From CAXBCP01 sp047638395 (GTDB taxonomy: Bacteria; Pseudomonadota; Alphaproteobacteria; MPNO01; UBA830): DNA of 64,000 nt. Within the stretch, counting starts at the first letter, position 1; every line of letters begins with the position of its first letter. Below, piece by piece: positions 18,078-26,585 of this stretch. Both the position numbers and the translations under genes were made by a program. Where the stretch lies: the NCBI GenBank assembly GCA_047638395.1, contig JBLIMV010000001.1, positions 124,001-188,000 of the forward strand. The letters run 5' to 3'. The notes beneath the pieces are model-generated. The model was given only the letters and a program-made list of their open reading frames with translations. It was not told the DNA's origin and ran no database searches.

Positions 18078-18107
18078 TTACTGACCCGACAGCACAGGAG
18101 ACATGCG

Positions 18108-20345
18108 ATGACTGGAAACAACGGAGACTCCGCCGGCAAATGCCCGGTAATGCACGGCGCGCAGCCGCAGACGACGGCGGCGGGCGCGTCGCCCAATAGC
18201 GACTGGTGGCCGAACCAGCTCAATCTCCGCATTCTCCATCAGCATTCTTCGAAATCCGATCCGCTGTCCGGGCCTGCGGGCGAAGATTTCGATTATGCCG
18301 AGGCATTCAACAAGCTCGATCTCGCGGCCGTCAAAGCCGACCTGACTGATCTGATGACGGATTCGCAAGGTTGGTGGCCCGCCGATTACGGCCACTATGG
18401 CGGCTTCTTCATCCGTATGGCGTGGCACAGTGCCGGCACGTACCGCACGGCAGACGGTCGCGGTGGTGCGTCATCCGGCTCGCAGCGTTTCGCGCCGCTG
18501 AACAGCTGGCCCGATAACGGCAATCTCGACAAGGCGCGGCGTCTGCTGTGGCCGATCAAACAGAAATACGGCAACAGCCTGTCCTGGGCCGATCTGATGA
18601 TCCTGGCCGGCAATGTCGCGCTGGAATCGATGGGGTTCAAAACCTTCGGCTTTGCTGGTGGCCGCGCAGACGTATGGGCGCCCGAAGAAGATATCTACTG
18701 GGGCGGTGAGACCGAGTGGCTGGGCGACAAGCGCTATAGCGGCGACCGCGATCTCGAAGATCCACTAGCCGCCGTCCAGATGGGCCTGATCTATGTGAAC
18801 CCCGAAGGCCCGAACGGCGAGCCCGATCCGGTCGCGTCGGGTCGGGACATCCGTGAGACCTTTGCGCGGATGGCGATGGATGACGAAGAAACGGTTGCGC
18901 TGGTTGCCGGCGGCCATACCTTCGGCAAGGCCCACGGCGCGGGCGATGCAGACCATGTCGGTCCCGAACCCGAAGCCGCCGGTATTACCGATCAGGGCTT
19001 GGGGTGGATCAGCAGCCATGCCAGCGGCAAGGGCGACGACACCATCACCAGCGGCATCGAAGGTGCGTGGACGTCGAACCCGACCCAGTGGGATAACGGC
19101 TTCTTCGATCTGTTGTTCGGCTATGAGTGGGAGCTCACCAAAAGCCCCGCCGGTGCCTGGCAGTGGACACCCAAAGACGTCGCCGACAAGGACCTGGCGC
19201 CGTCTGCCGGTGATGCATCGAAGCGCGTGCCGACCATGATGACCACGGCGGATATGGCGCTGCGGATGGACCCGGAATATGAGAAAATCTCGCGCCGTTT
19301 CCATGAAAACCCCGATGTGTTCGCCGATGCTTTTGCCCGGGCGTGGTTCAAGCTGACCCATCGCGATATGGGCCCGAAAGCGTGCTATCTCGGCGCTGAC
19401 GTGCCCGCAGAAGTGATGATCTGGCAGGATCCTGTACCTGCCGTCGATCATGACCTGGTCGATGCGACCGATATCGCCGCCCTCAAGGCGACGATCCTGT
19501 CCTCTAACCTGTCGATCTCCGATCTGGTCTCGGCCGCCTGGGCGTCGGCCTCAACCTTCCGCGGCTCCGACAAGCGCGGTGGTGCCAATGGTGCCCGTAT
19601 CCGTCTGGCACCGCAGAAGGACTGGGACGTGAATCAGTCCGGGCCGGTGGCACAGGTGATCGAGGTGCTGGAAGCGATCCGGCAGTCTTTCAACGCCTCG
19701 CAGTCAGGTGGTCAGTCAGGCGGCAAAAAGATCTCCATCGCCGATCTGATCGTGCTCGGCGGCAACGCCGCGGTCGAAAAAGCGGCAGAGGATGCCGGTT
19801 ACATTATGGAGGTTCCCTTCACGCCGGGTCGTACCGATGCGACCCAGGACCAGACGGATGTGGACTCGGTGGCCGTGCTCGAACCCATCGCCGATGGTTT
19901 CCGCAACTACCAGAAGGCCGCCTATAGCGTGCCGGCGGAACGGTTGCTGGTGGACAAGGCGCAACTGCTGACCCTGACCGCGCCGGAAATGACGGTGCTG
20001 ATCGGCGGGATGCGGGTGCTGGGGGCCAACCATGACGGCTCGGCCCATGGCGTATTCACCGACCGGCCCGGCACGCTGACCACCGATTTTTTCACCAACG
20101 TCCTCGACATGGGGATGGAATGGAAAGCGGTCTCGGATGACGAAGATGCGTTCGAGCTTCGCGACCGGGCAACCGGCGCGGTGAAGTGGACCGGCACGCG
20201 TGTTGACCTGGTCTTCGGGTCGAATTCGCAGCTCCGCGCGCTGGCCGAGGTCTACGCCCAGGACGATGCCAAGCAGAAGTTCGTGATCGATTTCGTCGCC
20301 GCGTGGAACAAGGTGATGAACGCGGACCGGTTCGACGTCGCCTGA
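18108..20345 (+). CDS. katG: Catalase-peroxidase
   Basis: 745 residues, full length. Bifunctional heme enzyme that destroys hydrogen peroxide. The N-terminal catalytic domain has Arg103, Trp106 and His107 in RMAWHSAGTYR (distal side), the Tyr of GLIYVNPEGPNG (part of the Trp-Tyr-Met adduct) and GGHTFGKAHG with the proximal His. The C-terminal domain is the inactive repeat typical of KatG (SAWASASTFRGSDKRGG). CAGGAG precedes the ATG. A Fur-family box lies upstream and a terminator downstream, so it forms a single-gene unit, probably controlled by iron/heme or peroxide. Confidence 0.98.
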   Translation: MTGNNGDSAGKCPVMHGAQPQTTAAGASPNSDWWPNQLNLRILHQHSSKSDPLSGPAGEDFDYAEAFNKLDLAAVKADLTDLMTDSQGWWPADYGHYGGFFIRMAWHSAGTYRTADGRGGASSGSQRFAPLNSWPDNGNLDKARRLLWPIKQKYGNSLSWADLMILAGNVALESMGFKTFGFAGGRADVWAPEEDIYWGGETEWLGDKRYSGDRDLEDPLAAVQMGLIYVNPEGPNGEPDPVASGRDIRETFARMAMDDEETVALVAGGHTFGKAHGAGDADHVGPEPEAAGITDQGLGWISSHASGKGDDTITSGIEGAWTSNPTQWDNGFFDLLFGYEWELTKSPAGAWQWTPKDVADKDLAPSAGDASKRVPTMMTTADMALRMDPEYEKISRRFHENPDVFADAFARAWFKLTHRDMGPKACYLGADVPAEVMIWQDPVPAVDHDLVDATDIAALKATILSSNLSISDLVSAAWASASTFRGSDKRGGANGARIRLAPQKDWDVNQSGPVAQVIEVLEAIRQSFNASQSGGQSGGKKISIADLIVLGGNAAVEKAAEDAGYIMEVPFTPGRTDATQDQTDVDSVAVLEPIADGFRNYQKAAYSVPAERLLVDKAQLLTLTAPEMTVLIGGMRVLGANHDGSAHGVFTDRPGTLTTDFFTNVLDMGMEWKAVSDDEDAFELRDRATGAVKWTGTRVDLVFGSNSQLRALAEVYAQDDAKQKFVIDFVAAWNKVMNADRFDVA

Positions 20346-20371
20346 ACCGGCACCGCCATTGGCGAAACGAC

Positions 20372-20402
20372 AAAGGGCGGGTCTTCTGGACCCGCCCTTT
20401 TT
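20372..20402 (+). terminator. Rho-independent terminator after katG
   Basis: Stem AAAGGGCGGGTC / GACCCGCCCTTT with a short loop and T run, 26 bases past the katG stop. Confidence 0.9.
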
Positions 20403-20472
20403 GATGTTGGGAATCAGCGGGCTATAGTCGGCGCCTCGAAAACAGGTCACCAATGATCGCGGGGGGAATATC

Positions 20473-21549
20473 ATGACAGTTGAACCGGACGGGGCGGAGC
20501 CGAACAGGGCGGAGCCGAACGGGGCACCGATCATTTCGATGTTCTCGGTCTGCGACCATTATCCCGACCGCCCGCGGAGCGGGAACGCCTTTCTCGAAGA
20601 AGTCCTGCAGGAGATCGTGCTGGCCGAGACGCTCGGCTATGACAGCTATCTCGTTGCCGAACATCATTTCCATGAATACGGGCTGGTATCGAACCCGGCA
20701 TTGCTCCTGTCGGCGGCGGCGCAACGCACCAGCACCATCCGCCTTGGCCCCGGCATATCGGTGCTGCCGTTCCGCAACCCGTTTCAGGTCGCGGAGGATT
20801 ACGCGCTGGTCGATCAGCTCTCCAACGGCCGCCTCATCATGGGCGTGGGGTCGGGATATCTGAAACACGAATATGAAGGCTTCGCTCTCGACGGCAGCGA
20901 CAAGCGCGCGCGGTTCGACGGCGGGCTCGATATCCTGCGCCGCGCCTGGGCGGGGGAGACGATCACCCACGAATCCGACTGGTTCAATTGCGCCAATGCA
21001 AAACTGCAGCTGCTCCCGGTGCAGCAGCCACACCCGCCGATCCATATCGCCGTCATCCGGCGCGAAGCCGCCTATTACGTGGGCCGCCAGAACAATGGTG
21101 TGATCATGGTGCCCTATGCCACGGTCGACCGGCTGGAAGAGATCGGCGGCCTGATCGGCGAATATGAAAAGGGCCGCAGCGAGGCCGGGCATGGCGGGGT
21201 GGATGGAACTGGTGGGCCGGGCGTACTCGTCGCGCTGCATACATATGTGGCGGAAACCGACGCAGAGGCGCGGGCCCATGCCGCCGATCCGTTCGATCTG
21301 TATGTCGCGACGCGGCTATACGCCAAAAGCCAGATCTATGACGACATCCTGGCAACCCGCCTCGCCCTCTTCGGCTCGGTCGAGCGCGTGGCCGACCAGA
21401 TCGTTGAGCTGTCCGAAATGGGCACCAAACACCTGCTGTTCCTGATGAATTTCGGCAACATGCCACGCGACCGCGTTCAGCGCTCCATGCGTCTGATGGC
21501 CGAAGAGGTCATGCCGCTGGTGGCTGCCCGGACCGGCGCGCCGGTTTAG
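20473..21549 (+). CDS. LLM class flavin-dependent oxidoreductase
   Basis: 358 residues. Luciferase-like TIM barrel: LVAEHHFHEYGLVSNPALLL near residue 58, LGPGISVLPFRNPFQVAEDY near 91, LSNGRLIMGVGSGY near 117. Not closely similar to the tandem pair at 70-2590. The first 22 residues are low-complexity and encoded by a 15-base in-frame repeat (AEPNR-AEPNG); Met23 in ISMFSVCDHYPD could be the true start of the fold. Substrate unknown. No obvious operon partner. Confidence 0.88.
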   Translation: MTVEPDGAEPNRAEPNGAPIISMFSVCDHYPDRPRSGNAFLEEVLQEIVLAETLGYDSYLVAEHHFHEYGLVSNPALLLSAAAQRTSTIRLGPGISVLPFRNPFQVAEDYALVDQLSNGRLIMGVGSGYLKHEYEGFALDGSDKRARFDGGLDILRRAWAGETITHESDWFNCANAKLQLLPVQQPHPPIHIAVIRREAAYYVGRQNNGVIMVPYATVDRLEEIGGLIGEYEKGRSEAGHGGVDGTGGPGVLVALHTYVAETDAEARAHAADPFDLYVATRLYAKSQIYDDILATRLALFGSVERVADQIVELSEMGTKHLLFLMNFGNMPRDRVQRSMRLMAEEVMPLVAARTGAPV

Positions 21550-21561
21550 AGGGCCGGTTCG

Positions 21562-22277
21562 TTAACGGCGCCGACGATGCCGGGCGATGCCGCCGATCAG
21601 CACCATGGCCGCCAGCGGAAACAGCAGGGAAGCGGGTTCCGATACCGCGACGACCGTTTCCCCGGTGCGGGAAAAAGTTACCGTATTGACCGTGTTCGGT
21701 GGGATTGATCGGCTCAGCGGTAAAATAAGCGCTGTATCTTCCGACACGAACGGATCGACCAGATACCAGATTGCGATCTGGCTAAATCCGCCATGCACTG
21801 AAAAATCGATGGTGAGCGACCAGAAGGAATTGGCGGCGGAGGGAAGATAGCCCAGTATCATCCCGTCGATGTCATTCGATGAGCTTGGCGAGAAAAAGCT
21901 CGTCATTGTGCCCGTCGTGTCATCCCAGGGGAGAAGAAAATCTATGGGATCGTCCTCGAGAATTGTCGTTACGCCCTGGCCGGCGAGCCCTGTACTGGTG
22001 ATGTCAAATTGTGACCCCGATGAGCCTGAGGGGGGCGTCAGGATCATGGTGAGGGAGACCTGGTTGTTCCCGTTTTCGAATAGATAAAAATTCAGGGAGC
22101 TGTTGTTCGGCGACAATTCCAGCGTATCACCGCCGCTATAATACTGAATTTCGTCGACAAACCCGCCGCCGCCGATCCATTCAGGTTCAACTCGACGGAA
22201 TAGGGCGATGCCGACAGCGGTGCCGCCATCAGCGACAGCAGGAAAACGCAGGCTGCCGTTTTCACAAATTGTTGCAT
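21562..22277 (-). pseudogene. PEP-CTERM-like secreted protein, frameshifted
   Basis: A signal peptide starts at 22277 (MQQFVKTAACVFLLSLMAAP, then LSASPYS) but that frame stops at 22092. The rest of the protein is in another frame from about 22190 down to 21562: GGGGFVDEIQYYSGG ... TRTGETVVAVSEPASLLFPL, hydrophobic helix and RHRRRR tail. The full-length neighbour at 22308-23081 has the same design and similar sequence (TSTGLxGxG, SRTGETVV, SEPA), so one gene was split by an indel around 22165-22190, in a GGCGGCGGCGGG stretch. A true mutation, slippage-based phase variation or sequence error are all possible. Confidence 0.7.
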
Positions 22278-22307
22278 TCCGGATCTCCTGTATTTCGGGT
22301 CGGTGCG

Positions 22308-23081
22308 TTAGCGGATGCGCCGCCTCATCGCCAGAAGGCCGAGCGCCGCAATCGGGAACAGCAGGCCGGCCGGTTCCGAAACTTCGACCACCGTTTCCCC
22401 GGTGCGGACGAATTCCAGCGAGTTGATCTGGTTCGCGGCGATGGAAAAGCGATCGATCACCCGGGCGCCCTGCGATGTAAACGGATCCCTCAGGGTAACG
22501 ATGTCGAACTGATCGATGCCGTTGAGAGAGATATACTGGGTATTGATGCTCCAGGAATCGGTTGATCCGTCCGGCAGAAGCCCGATTACGAACCCGTCCG
22601 TGCAACAGGAGGTGGATGAAAAACTGATGTTCGCGCTGCCGGTCGCATCGTTCCAGACGAAGCTGCTATCACCCGGATCATCGCGGACGATGACGCTCTG
22701 GCCGGTCCCGCCAAGCCCGGTACTGGTGATGGAGAGATTCCCCGAAGACCCGTCGGCGTCAAACGGCACGTCATAGATATGGAACAGCGACAGGCCGCCA
22801 CTTTGATCGTTGTAGAGAAACAGCGTCGCCGTGTTTGCGCGTTCCAGGTTGTCCGGCGTATTGGCCGACGCAAAGTTCGGAGAGGCGTATGAATAATACT
22901 GCGCCGCCGTGCGGAAATTGCCGCCGCCGTTATCGTAGGATAACGGATTGATCTCGCGCTCAACGGTCGTCGGACCCGAACCCCAGCGGGCGCTGTACGG
23001 CCCGGCCATTGCGGCGGATGCGCCCATGGCCAGCGCGGTGGCGATGGCGGCGGCGGTGAAAAATTTGGGGAAAAGAGACAT
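22308..23081 (-). CDS. PEP-CTERM-like exported protein
   Basis: 257 residues from the ATG at 23081. Signal peptide MSLFPKFFTAAAIATALAMG with AMA before the cut; a Ser/Thr/Asn-rich beta-type body; C-terminal VSEPAGLLFPIAALGLLAMRRRIR, i.e. an SEP variant of the VPEP motif, one hydrophobic helix and a basic end. This is the layout of PEP-CTERM proteins, sorted and cleaved by exosortase and typically linked to exopolysaccharide. Function of the body unknown. It is 30 bases upstream of the frameshifted paralogue in one operon. Confidence 0.75.
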   Translation of the reverse strand: MSLFPKFFTAAAIATALAMGASAAMAGPYSARWGSGPTTVEREINPLSYDNGGGNFRTAAQYYSYASPNFASANTPDNLERANTATLFLYNDQSGGLSLFHIYDVPFDADGSSGNLSITSTGLGGTGQSVIVRDDPGDSSFVWNDATGSANISFSSTSCCTDGFVIGLLPDGSTDSWSINTQYISLNGIDQFDIVTLRDPFTSQGARVIDRFSIAANQINSLEFVRTGETVVEVSEPAGLLFPIAALGLLAMRRRIR

Positions 23082-23273
23082 GAGCGTACTACTCCGTGAC
23101 TGCGTAAACAACGACGCGGGCCTGTCTTTCGGACGGCCAAATGCGTCAACTGAAAATCCGTTCTCGCAAACCGGTATGGTTAAGACAAGGTTAAAAACGG
23201 TATCAGGGTATGTGTCACGCCGCCGCCGCCGCGGCAGACACGCGTGATCGCAGGCTGGCGGTCGCACGGGTGC

Positions 23274-23684
23274 TCAGGCCTTTATCCGCCGTATTTCTGC
23301 TTCAAAACCTGTGCGGTCGCGTTTGATTTTGTTGACGGTGCCTTTAAGCGCGACGGGCCGCGTGTCGTGCTTGCCGCTCCAGCGGATGATTTCGATCAGC
23401 ACGGGGGCCAGATCGATTCCCTTACGCGTGAGCGAATAAATAAAACTGCGGCCGCTCTTCGGATCTCGCGCCTTTTCGATCACGCCCTCGGCCTCCAGGT
23501 GTTTCAGCCGGTCGGCCAGAATATTGGTCGAGATCCCTTCATCGATCTTCTCGAACGCGCTGTAGCTGGTCTGTCCGTGGATCATCATCTCCCGGATGAT
23601 CAACAGGGTCCAACGGTCACCGAACGTGTCGAGCCCGAAGGCGACCGGGCAGCCGCTCTGGCCGCGTTTGTCATCATTTTTCAT
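23274..23684 (-). CDS. HxlR family transcriptional regulator
   Basis: 136 residues. Winged helix of the HxlR/MarR-like type: GCPVAFGLDTFGDRWTLLII near residues 11-30, the family signature, then the recognition region EGISTNILADRLKHLEAEGVIEK and wing DPKSGRSFIYSLT. Cys12 sits where redox-sensing HxlR proteins (e.g. YodB) have a reactive Cys. Divergent from an exported cupin protein, with a large inverted repeat between them that is the likely operator. Confidence 0.92.
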   Translation of the reverse strand: MKNDDKRGQSGCPVAFGLDTFGDRWTLLIIREMMIHGQTSYSAFEKIDEGISTNILADRLKHLEAEGVIEKARDPKSGRSFIYSLTRKGIDLAPVLIEIIRWSGKHDTRPVALKGTVNKIKRDRTGFEAEIRRIKA

Positions 23685-23695
23685 CTTCGCATTCT

Positions 23696-23768
23696 GAATT
23701 AATAACTTGTTTTTTACAAGTTATATATCTATCTGTCTAATAGCTTGTAAAAAACAAGTTATTAATTC
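23696..23768. promoter_or_regulatory. 25-bp perfect inverted repeat, candidate HxlR operator pair
   Basis: The left arm at 23696-23720 starts GAATTAATAACTTG and the right arm at 23744-23768 is its exact inverse, ending CAAGTTATTAATTC; 23 bases lie between. Each arm holds its own near-palindrome ACTTGT-N5-ACAAGT, so two dimer sites are spaced 48 bases apart. It fills the gap between the HxlR gene and the exported cupin gene. Confidence 0.7.
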
Positions 23769-23820
23769 AGCCGCGCCCGGGCAGGAAACGTTCCAGCGGG
23801 CACAGATAAGGAAACCCGTT

Positions 23821-24540
23821 ATGAATACGTATCTTCGAAAATTTGCACGTGCAGCGCTGGTTGCAACATTCTCCGTCGCCGCGATCGCCGCGGTAACGGC
23901 CAATACCGGACCGGCACCGAAATCGGTGAAGCTGCTGACCGCGACGTTCGATGCCCGCCCGGTGGCACAGGTTGATGTCGGCGATTTTCACTTCAAACCC
24001 GGCCAGGTTGCCCCCGTTCATACCCACGATGCCCCGGCGGTCGGTTATGTCGCGAAGGGGACAATCATCTATCAGGTCGAGGGCGAGGCGCCGCGTATTC
24101 TGCGGGCAGGGGACGCGTTTTATGAACCGGCGGGCCCGCGTATCCTGCGGTTCGATAACGCATCGGCAACCGGTGAGGCGGTGTTCATCGACTTCAACCT
24201 GCAACGCAGCGGTGAGCCGTTTATCGTCTTCGATACGCCGCCGACCGAAGCCATCGACAGGCGTGCACAGCCGAGCGTCAATCTCGGCGGTAAAACCGTG
24301 AGTACCGTCGATGTGTATGCCACCGATCTTCCCCGCCAGGGTGAGCTGACCCTGAATGCACATGTGCCGACGCTTGGCATCGTTGCCCAGGGCATTGTGG
24401 AGATCCGCGTTCCCGGCAAGCCGGTACAACGTGTTGTCGCCGGGAAAAGCTTCCATGTGCCGACCTCCGCGGGCCCGGCTGTTATCGCCAATGCATCGGC
24501 CGAGATTGCGGCACGGGTGATCACCTATCGTCTGCGGTGA
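23821..24540 (+). CDS. Exported cupin domain protein
   Basis: 239 residues from the ATG with AAGGA upstream; the frame is open further upstream but there it covers the operator. Signal peptide MNTYLRKFARAALVATFSVA, periplasmic. Cupin 1: FHFKPGQVAPVHTHDAPAVGYVAKGTIIYQVEG ending in GDAFYEPAGPR, with HTH metal ligands; a second, degenerate cupin-like half follows (LGIVAQGIVEIRVPGKPVQR). Role unknown; probably induced through the divergent HxlR regulator. Confidence 0.82.
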   Translation: MNTYLRKFARAALVATFSVAAIAAVTANTGPAPKSVKLLTATFDARPVAQVDVGDFHFKPGQVAPVHTHDAPAVGYVAKGTIIYQVEGEAPRILRAGDAFYEPAGPRILRFDNASATGEAVFIDFNLQRSGEPFIVFDTPPTEAIDRRAQPSVNLGGKTVSTVDVYATDLPRQGELTLNAHVPTLGIVAQGIVEIRVPGKPVQRVVAGKSFHVPTSAGPAVIANASAEIAARVITYRLR

Positions 24541-24562
24541 GTATGATACGGCCAAATGCGAC

Positions 24563-24595
24563 AAACGGCGGTCCATGAGGGGCCGCCGTTTGTAT
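24563..24595 (+). terminator. Rho-independent terminator after the exported cupin
   Basis: Stem AAACGGCGG / CCGCCGTTT with an 11-base loop, then TGTATTTT. Lies between two convergent genes and may serve both. Confidence 0.75.
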
Positions 24596-24638
24596 TTTGG
24601 TCTTCTAACTACGCGCGCCGCAGCGTGCCCGAAGGTTT

Positions 24639-25307
24639 CTACTCCGCCGCCTCCGCCGCCGCGTTCTTATCCGACCAGATCCCCAGCACTTCGTCGCTTT
24701 CGGGGATATACCCGAAAATCTGTTCGACCGTTTTGATCGATGCTTCATGCAGATAGGCATTGGCGCTGCCGACGCAATCCGGCGGCATGACGATGTAATA
24801 GCCGTGGAAGAACGCCTCGCGCAGGGTGGATTCGACGCAGACATTGGTGGCGACCCCCGTCATCACCAGCGATTTAATGCCCCGGCGGCGCAGGATGTCG
24901 TCCATCTGGGTGTTGTGGAACGCGGAATAACAACGCTTCTCGACCACCTGTTCGCCTTCGATGGGCCCGATCTCGTAGAAATCCGCCCCCCAGGAACCGG
25001 ATGCGCAGCACACCGCCCCTTTGCCCTTGGCCAGCATCTTGGTCAGCATGGGCGCCGGCAGCAGGTCGTGGTCGTAGATCGCCTTGATCCACACCACCAT
25101 CACGCCGATCTCGCGCGCAGCCTCGACCATTTTGCCGATGCGGGCGGCGAGCGGTTTGTTGCCGCTCATATCGACGCCCTGGGCATTGTGGATGTAGCCG
25201 TTCTCGGCGCAGAAATCGTTCTGCATATCGACGACCACAAGTGCGGTGTGCGCCGGATCGAGTATTTCGCCCAGCCCGTTCAACTGACCTTCATGTGCAT
25301 CAGACAT
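24639..25307 (-). CDS. Isochorismatase family cysteine hydrolase
   Basis: 222 residues. Catalytic triad region: Asp in LVVVDMQNDFCAENG near residue 27, a Lys in the middle, and the nucleophilic Cys in VMTGVATNVCVESTLREAF near 153. The family includes maleamate and biuret amidohydrolases, nicotinamidases and carbamoylases. It overlaps the LigB-like gene by 8 bases and ends the ligA-ligB-isochorismatase operon. This order suggests hydrolysis of an amide in a ring-cleavage pathway; that is inference. Confidence 0.88.
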   Translation of the reverse strand: MSDAHEGQLNGLGEILDPAHTALVVVDMQNDFCAENGYIHNAQGVDMSGNKPLAARIGKMVEAAREIGVMVVWIKAIYDHDLLPAPMLTKMLAKGKGAVCCASGSWGADFYEIGPIEGEQVVEKRCYSAFHNTQMDDILRRRGIKSLVMTGVATNVCVESTLREAFFHGYYIVMPPDCVGSANAYLHEASIKTVEQIFGYIPESDEVLGIWSDKNAAAEAAE

Positions 25308-26160
25308 TCGCCGTCTCCTTGTCCATTTCCCAGTAAACGCAGCCCATCCCGCAGCGGAGTGCGACGGACGGCTCGTAACAGATTGTCCTGGCCGGACGCG
25401 TGCCGACGGCCCCCATGGCGGCGATCCAGGCGATCAGCTCGGATGTTCCGCCATCGCCTGCCGCAACCATTTTTTCCATGGTGCATTCGCGCAGCACTTT
25501 TTCCGGATCGCCCTCTTCGAGCAGGCCCAGGAACCAGCGGTCGAATTCTTCATCGACGTCGAAATATTTCGGCCCGCCCGGATCGTGGCTGAGGCCGCCC
25601 GTGCCCATAAAGGCGACACGCATTCCGTCGGGTAGCTCGTTCTCGATAATCTCTTTTACCGCGAGCCCGAATGCGTAGCAGTGCTGCGGCGACGGGATCG
25701 GTGGGACCACGCAGTTCATGTGGATCGGCACCAGCGGGATATCGTAATCCGGCGTGAGATACTTCAGCGGCACCGACCAGTTATCGTCGAACAACAGCTC
25801 GGTCTTACTGGTCGTGTCGAAGCCGCGGGCGCCCAGGCCCTCGAACAGCTTGCGGGCAATCGATGACGCGCCCTGCACGGAATAGGGCGCGACATTGATC
25901 CAGTCCTGGAACCATTCGGCCGGGCCGGACCATGTGTCCGCCGTGCCGACGCAGAAATCATGCAGGTCGTGCAGCGGCATGTTGAGGACGTGGTCATTGG
26001 CGATACCGATGATCACGTCGGGCTTCGATGCGCGCAGTAATTCGCCCAGCTTGTTGAAGCCGTCGGTCAGGCTTTTCTGTTCGTGTTCGGGTGCCTGGTC
26101 GAGCCAGCCGGTCAGACCCGGCGCGTGGCTGAGCCCCGTTGCAAAGACAAGGTCGGCCAT
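25300..26160 (-). CDS. LigB-type extradiol ring-cleavage dioxygenase, catalytic subunit
   Basis: 286 residues, the length of the protocatechuate 4,5-dioxygenase beta subunit. Conserved LigB landmarks: ATGLSHAPGL at the N-terminus with the first Fe-binding His, IGIANDHVLNMPL with a second conserved His, and MGTGGLSHDPGGP with the catalytic His near residue 185. Needs Fe(II) to open catechol-type rings next to a hydroxyl. Its small subunit is encoded immediately upstream with a 1-base overlap (TGATG). Substrate could be protocatechuate, gallate or an aminophenol-type ring. Confidence 0.85.
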   Translation of the reverse strand: MADLVFATGLSHAPGLTGWLDQAPEHEQKSLTDGFNKLGELLRASKPDVIIGIANDHVLNMPLHDLHDFCVGTADTWSGPAEWFQDWINVAPYSVQGASSIARKLFEGLGARGFDTTSKTELLFDDNWSVPLKYLTPDYDIPLVPIHMNCVVPPIPSPQHCYAFGLAVKEIIENELPDGMRVAFMGTGGLSHDPGGPKYFDVDEEFDRWFLGLLEEGDPEKVLRECTMEKMVAAGDGGTSELIAWIAAMGAVGTRPARTICYEPSVALRCGMGCVYWEMDKETANV

Positions 26161-26471
26161 CAGCGGGTTTTCCCTTTTCCGTCGACGACGCTCTTGCCGT
26201 AGGCCTGCGCCGAGGGTGAATTGTTGTGGTTATAGGCGCCGCCGTGGAACAGCCGCGATACCTGCGGCAGGAAATAGGGATGCACCCCCAGCTCGCCGAG
26301 CCGTTTGATATCGATATCGCGGAACGCCTGGCGTTCGTCTTCCGACAGGCCGTATTCCTCCATCAGGGTCTCGTAATTATCGGCAAAATTGGTGTACTTG
26401 GCCGGATCGCGGCGCGCATCGAAAATCATCCGGTTCGACGGCAGCTCACGCTTTACGTCAGCGACGGGCAT
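26160..26471 (-). CDS. LigA-type small subunit of extradiol dioxygenase
   Basis: 103 residues from the ATG at 26471 with GGGAGA before it. All-helical small protein with LigA-type motifs: YETLMEEYGLSEDERQAFRD near residue 33 and LGVHPYFLPQVSRLFHG near 61, which shape the active site of the large subunit. First gene of the operon ligA-like, ligB-like, isochorismatase. Divergent from the ThDP enzyme across 114 bases. Confidence 0.85.
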   Translation of the reverse strand: MPVADVKRELPSNRMIFDARRDPAKYTNFADNYETLMEEYGLSEDERQAFRDIDIKRLGELGVHPYFLPQVSRLFHGGAYNHNNSPSAQAYGKSVVDGKGKTR

Positions 26472-26585
26472 TTGGTTCTCCCTCGTTTCACGCGTTGCGG
26501 TAACGCGGTACTCTTGGACGAGCATAACAACGTTCGTCGCCGGGATGAAGCCGACGAAATCCAGAATCTGCGAGGGAGATGTCGC

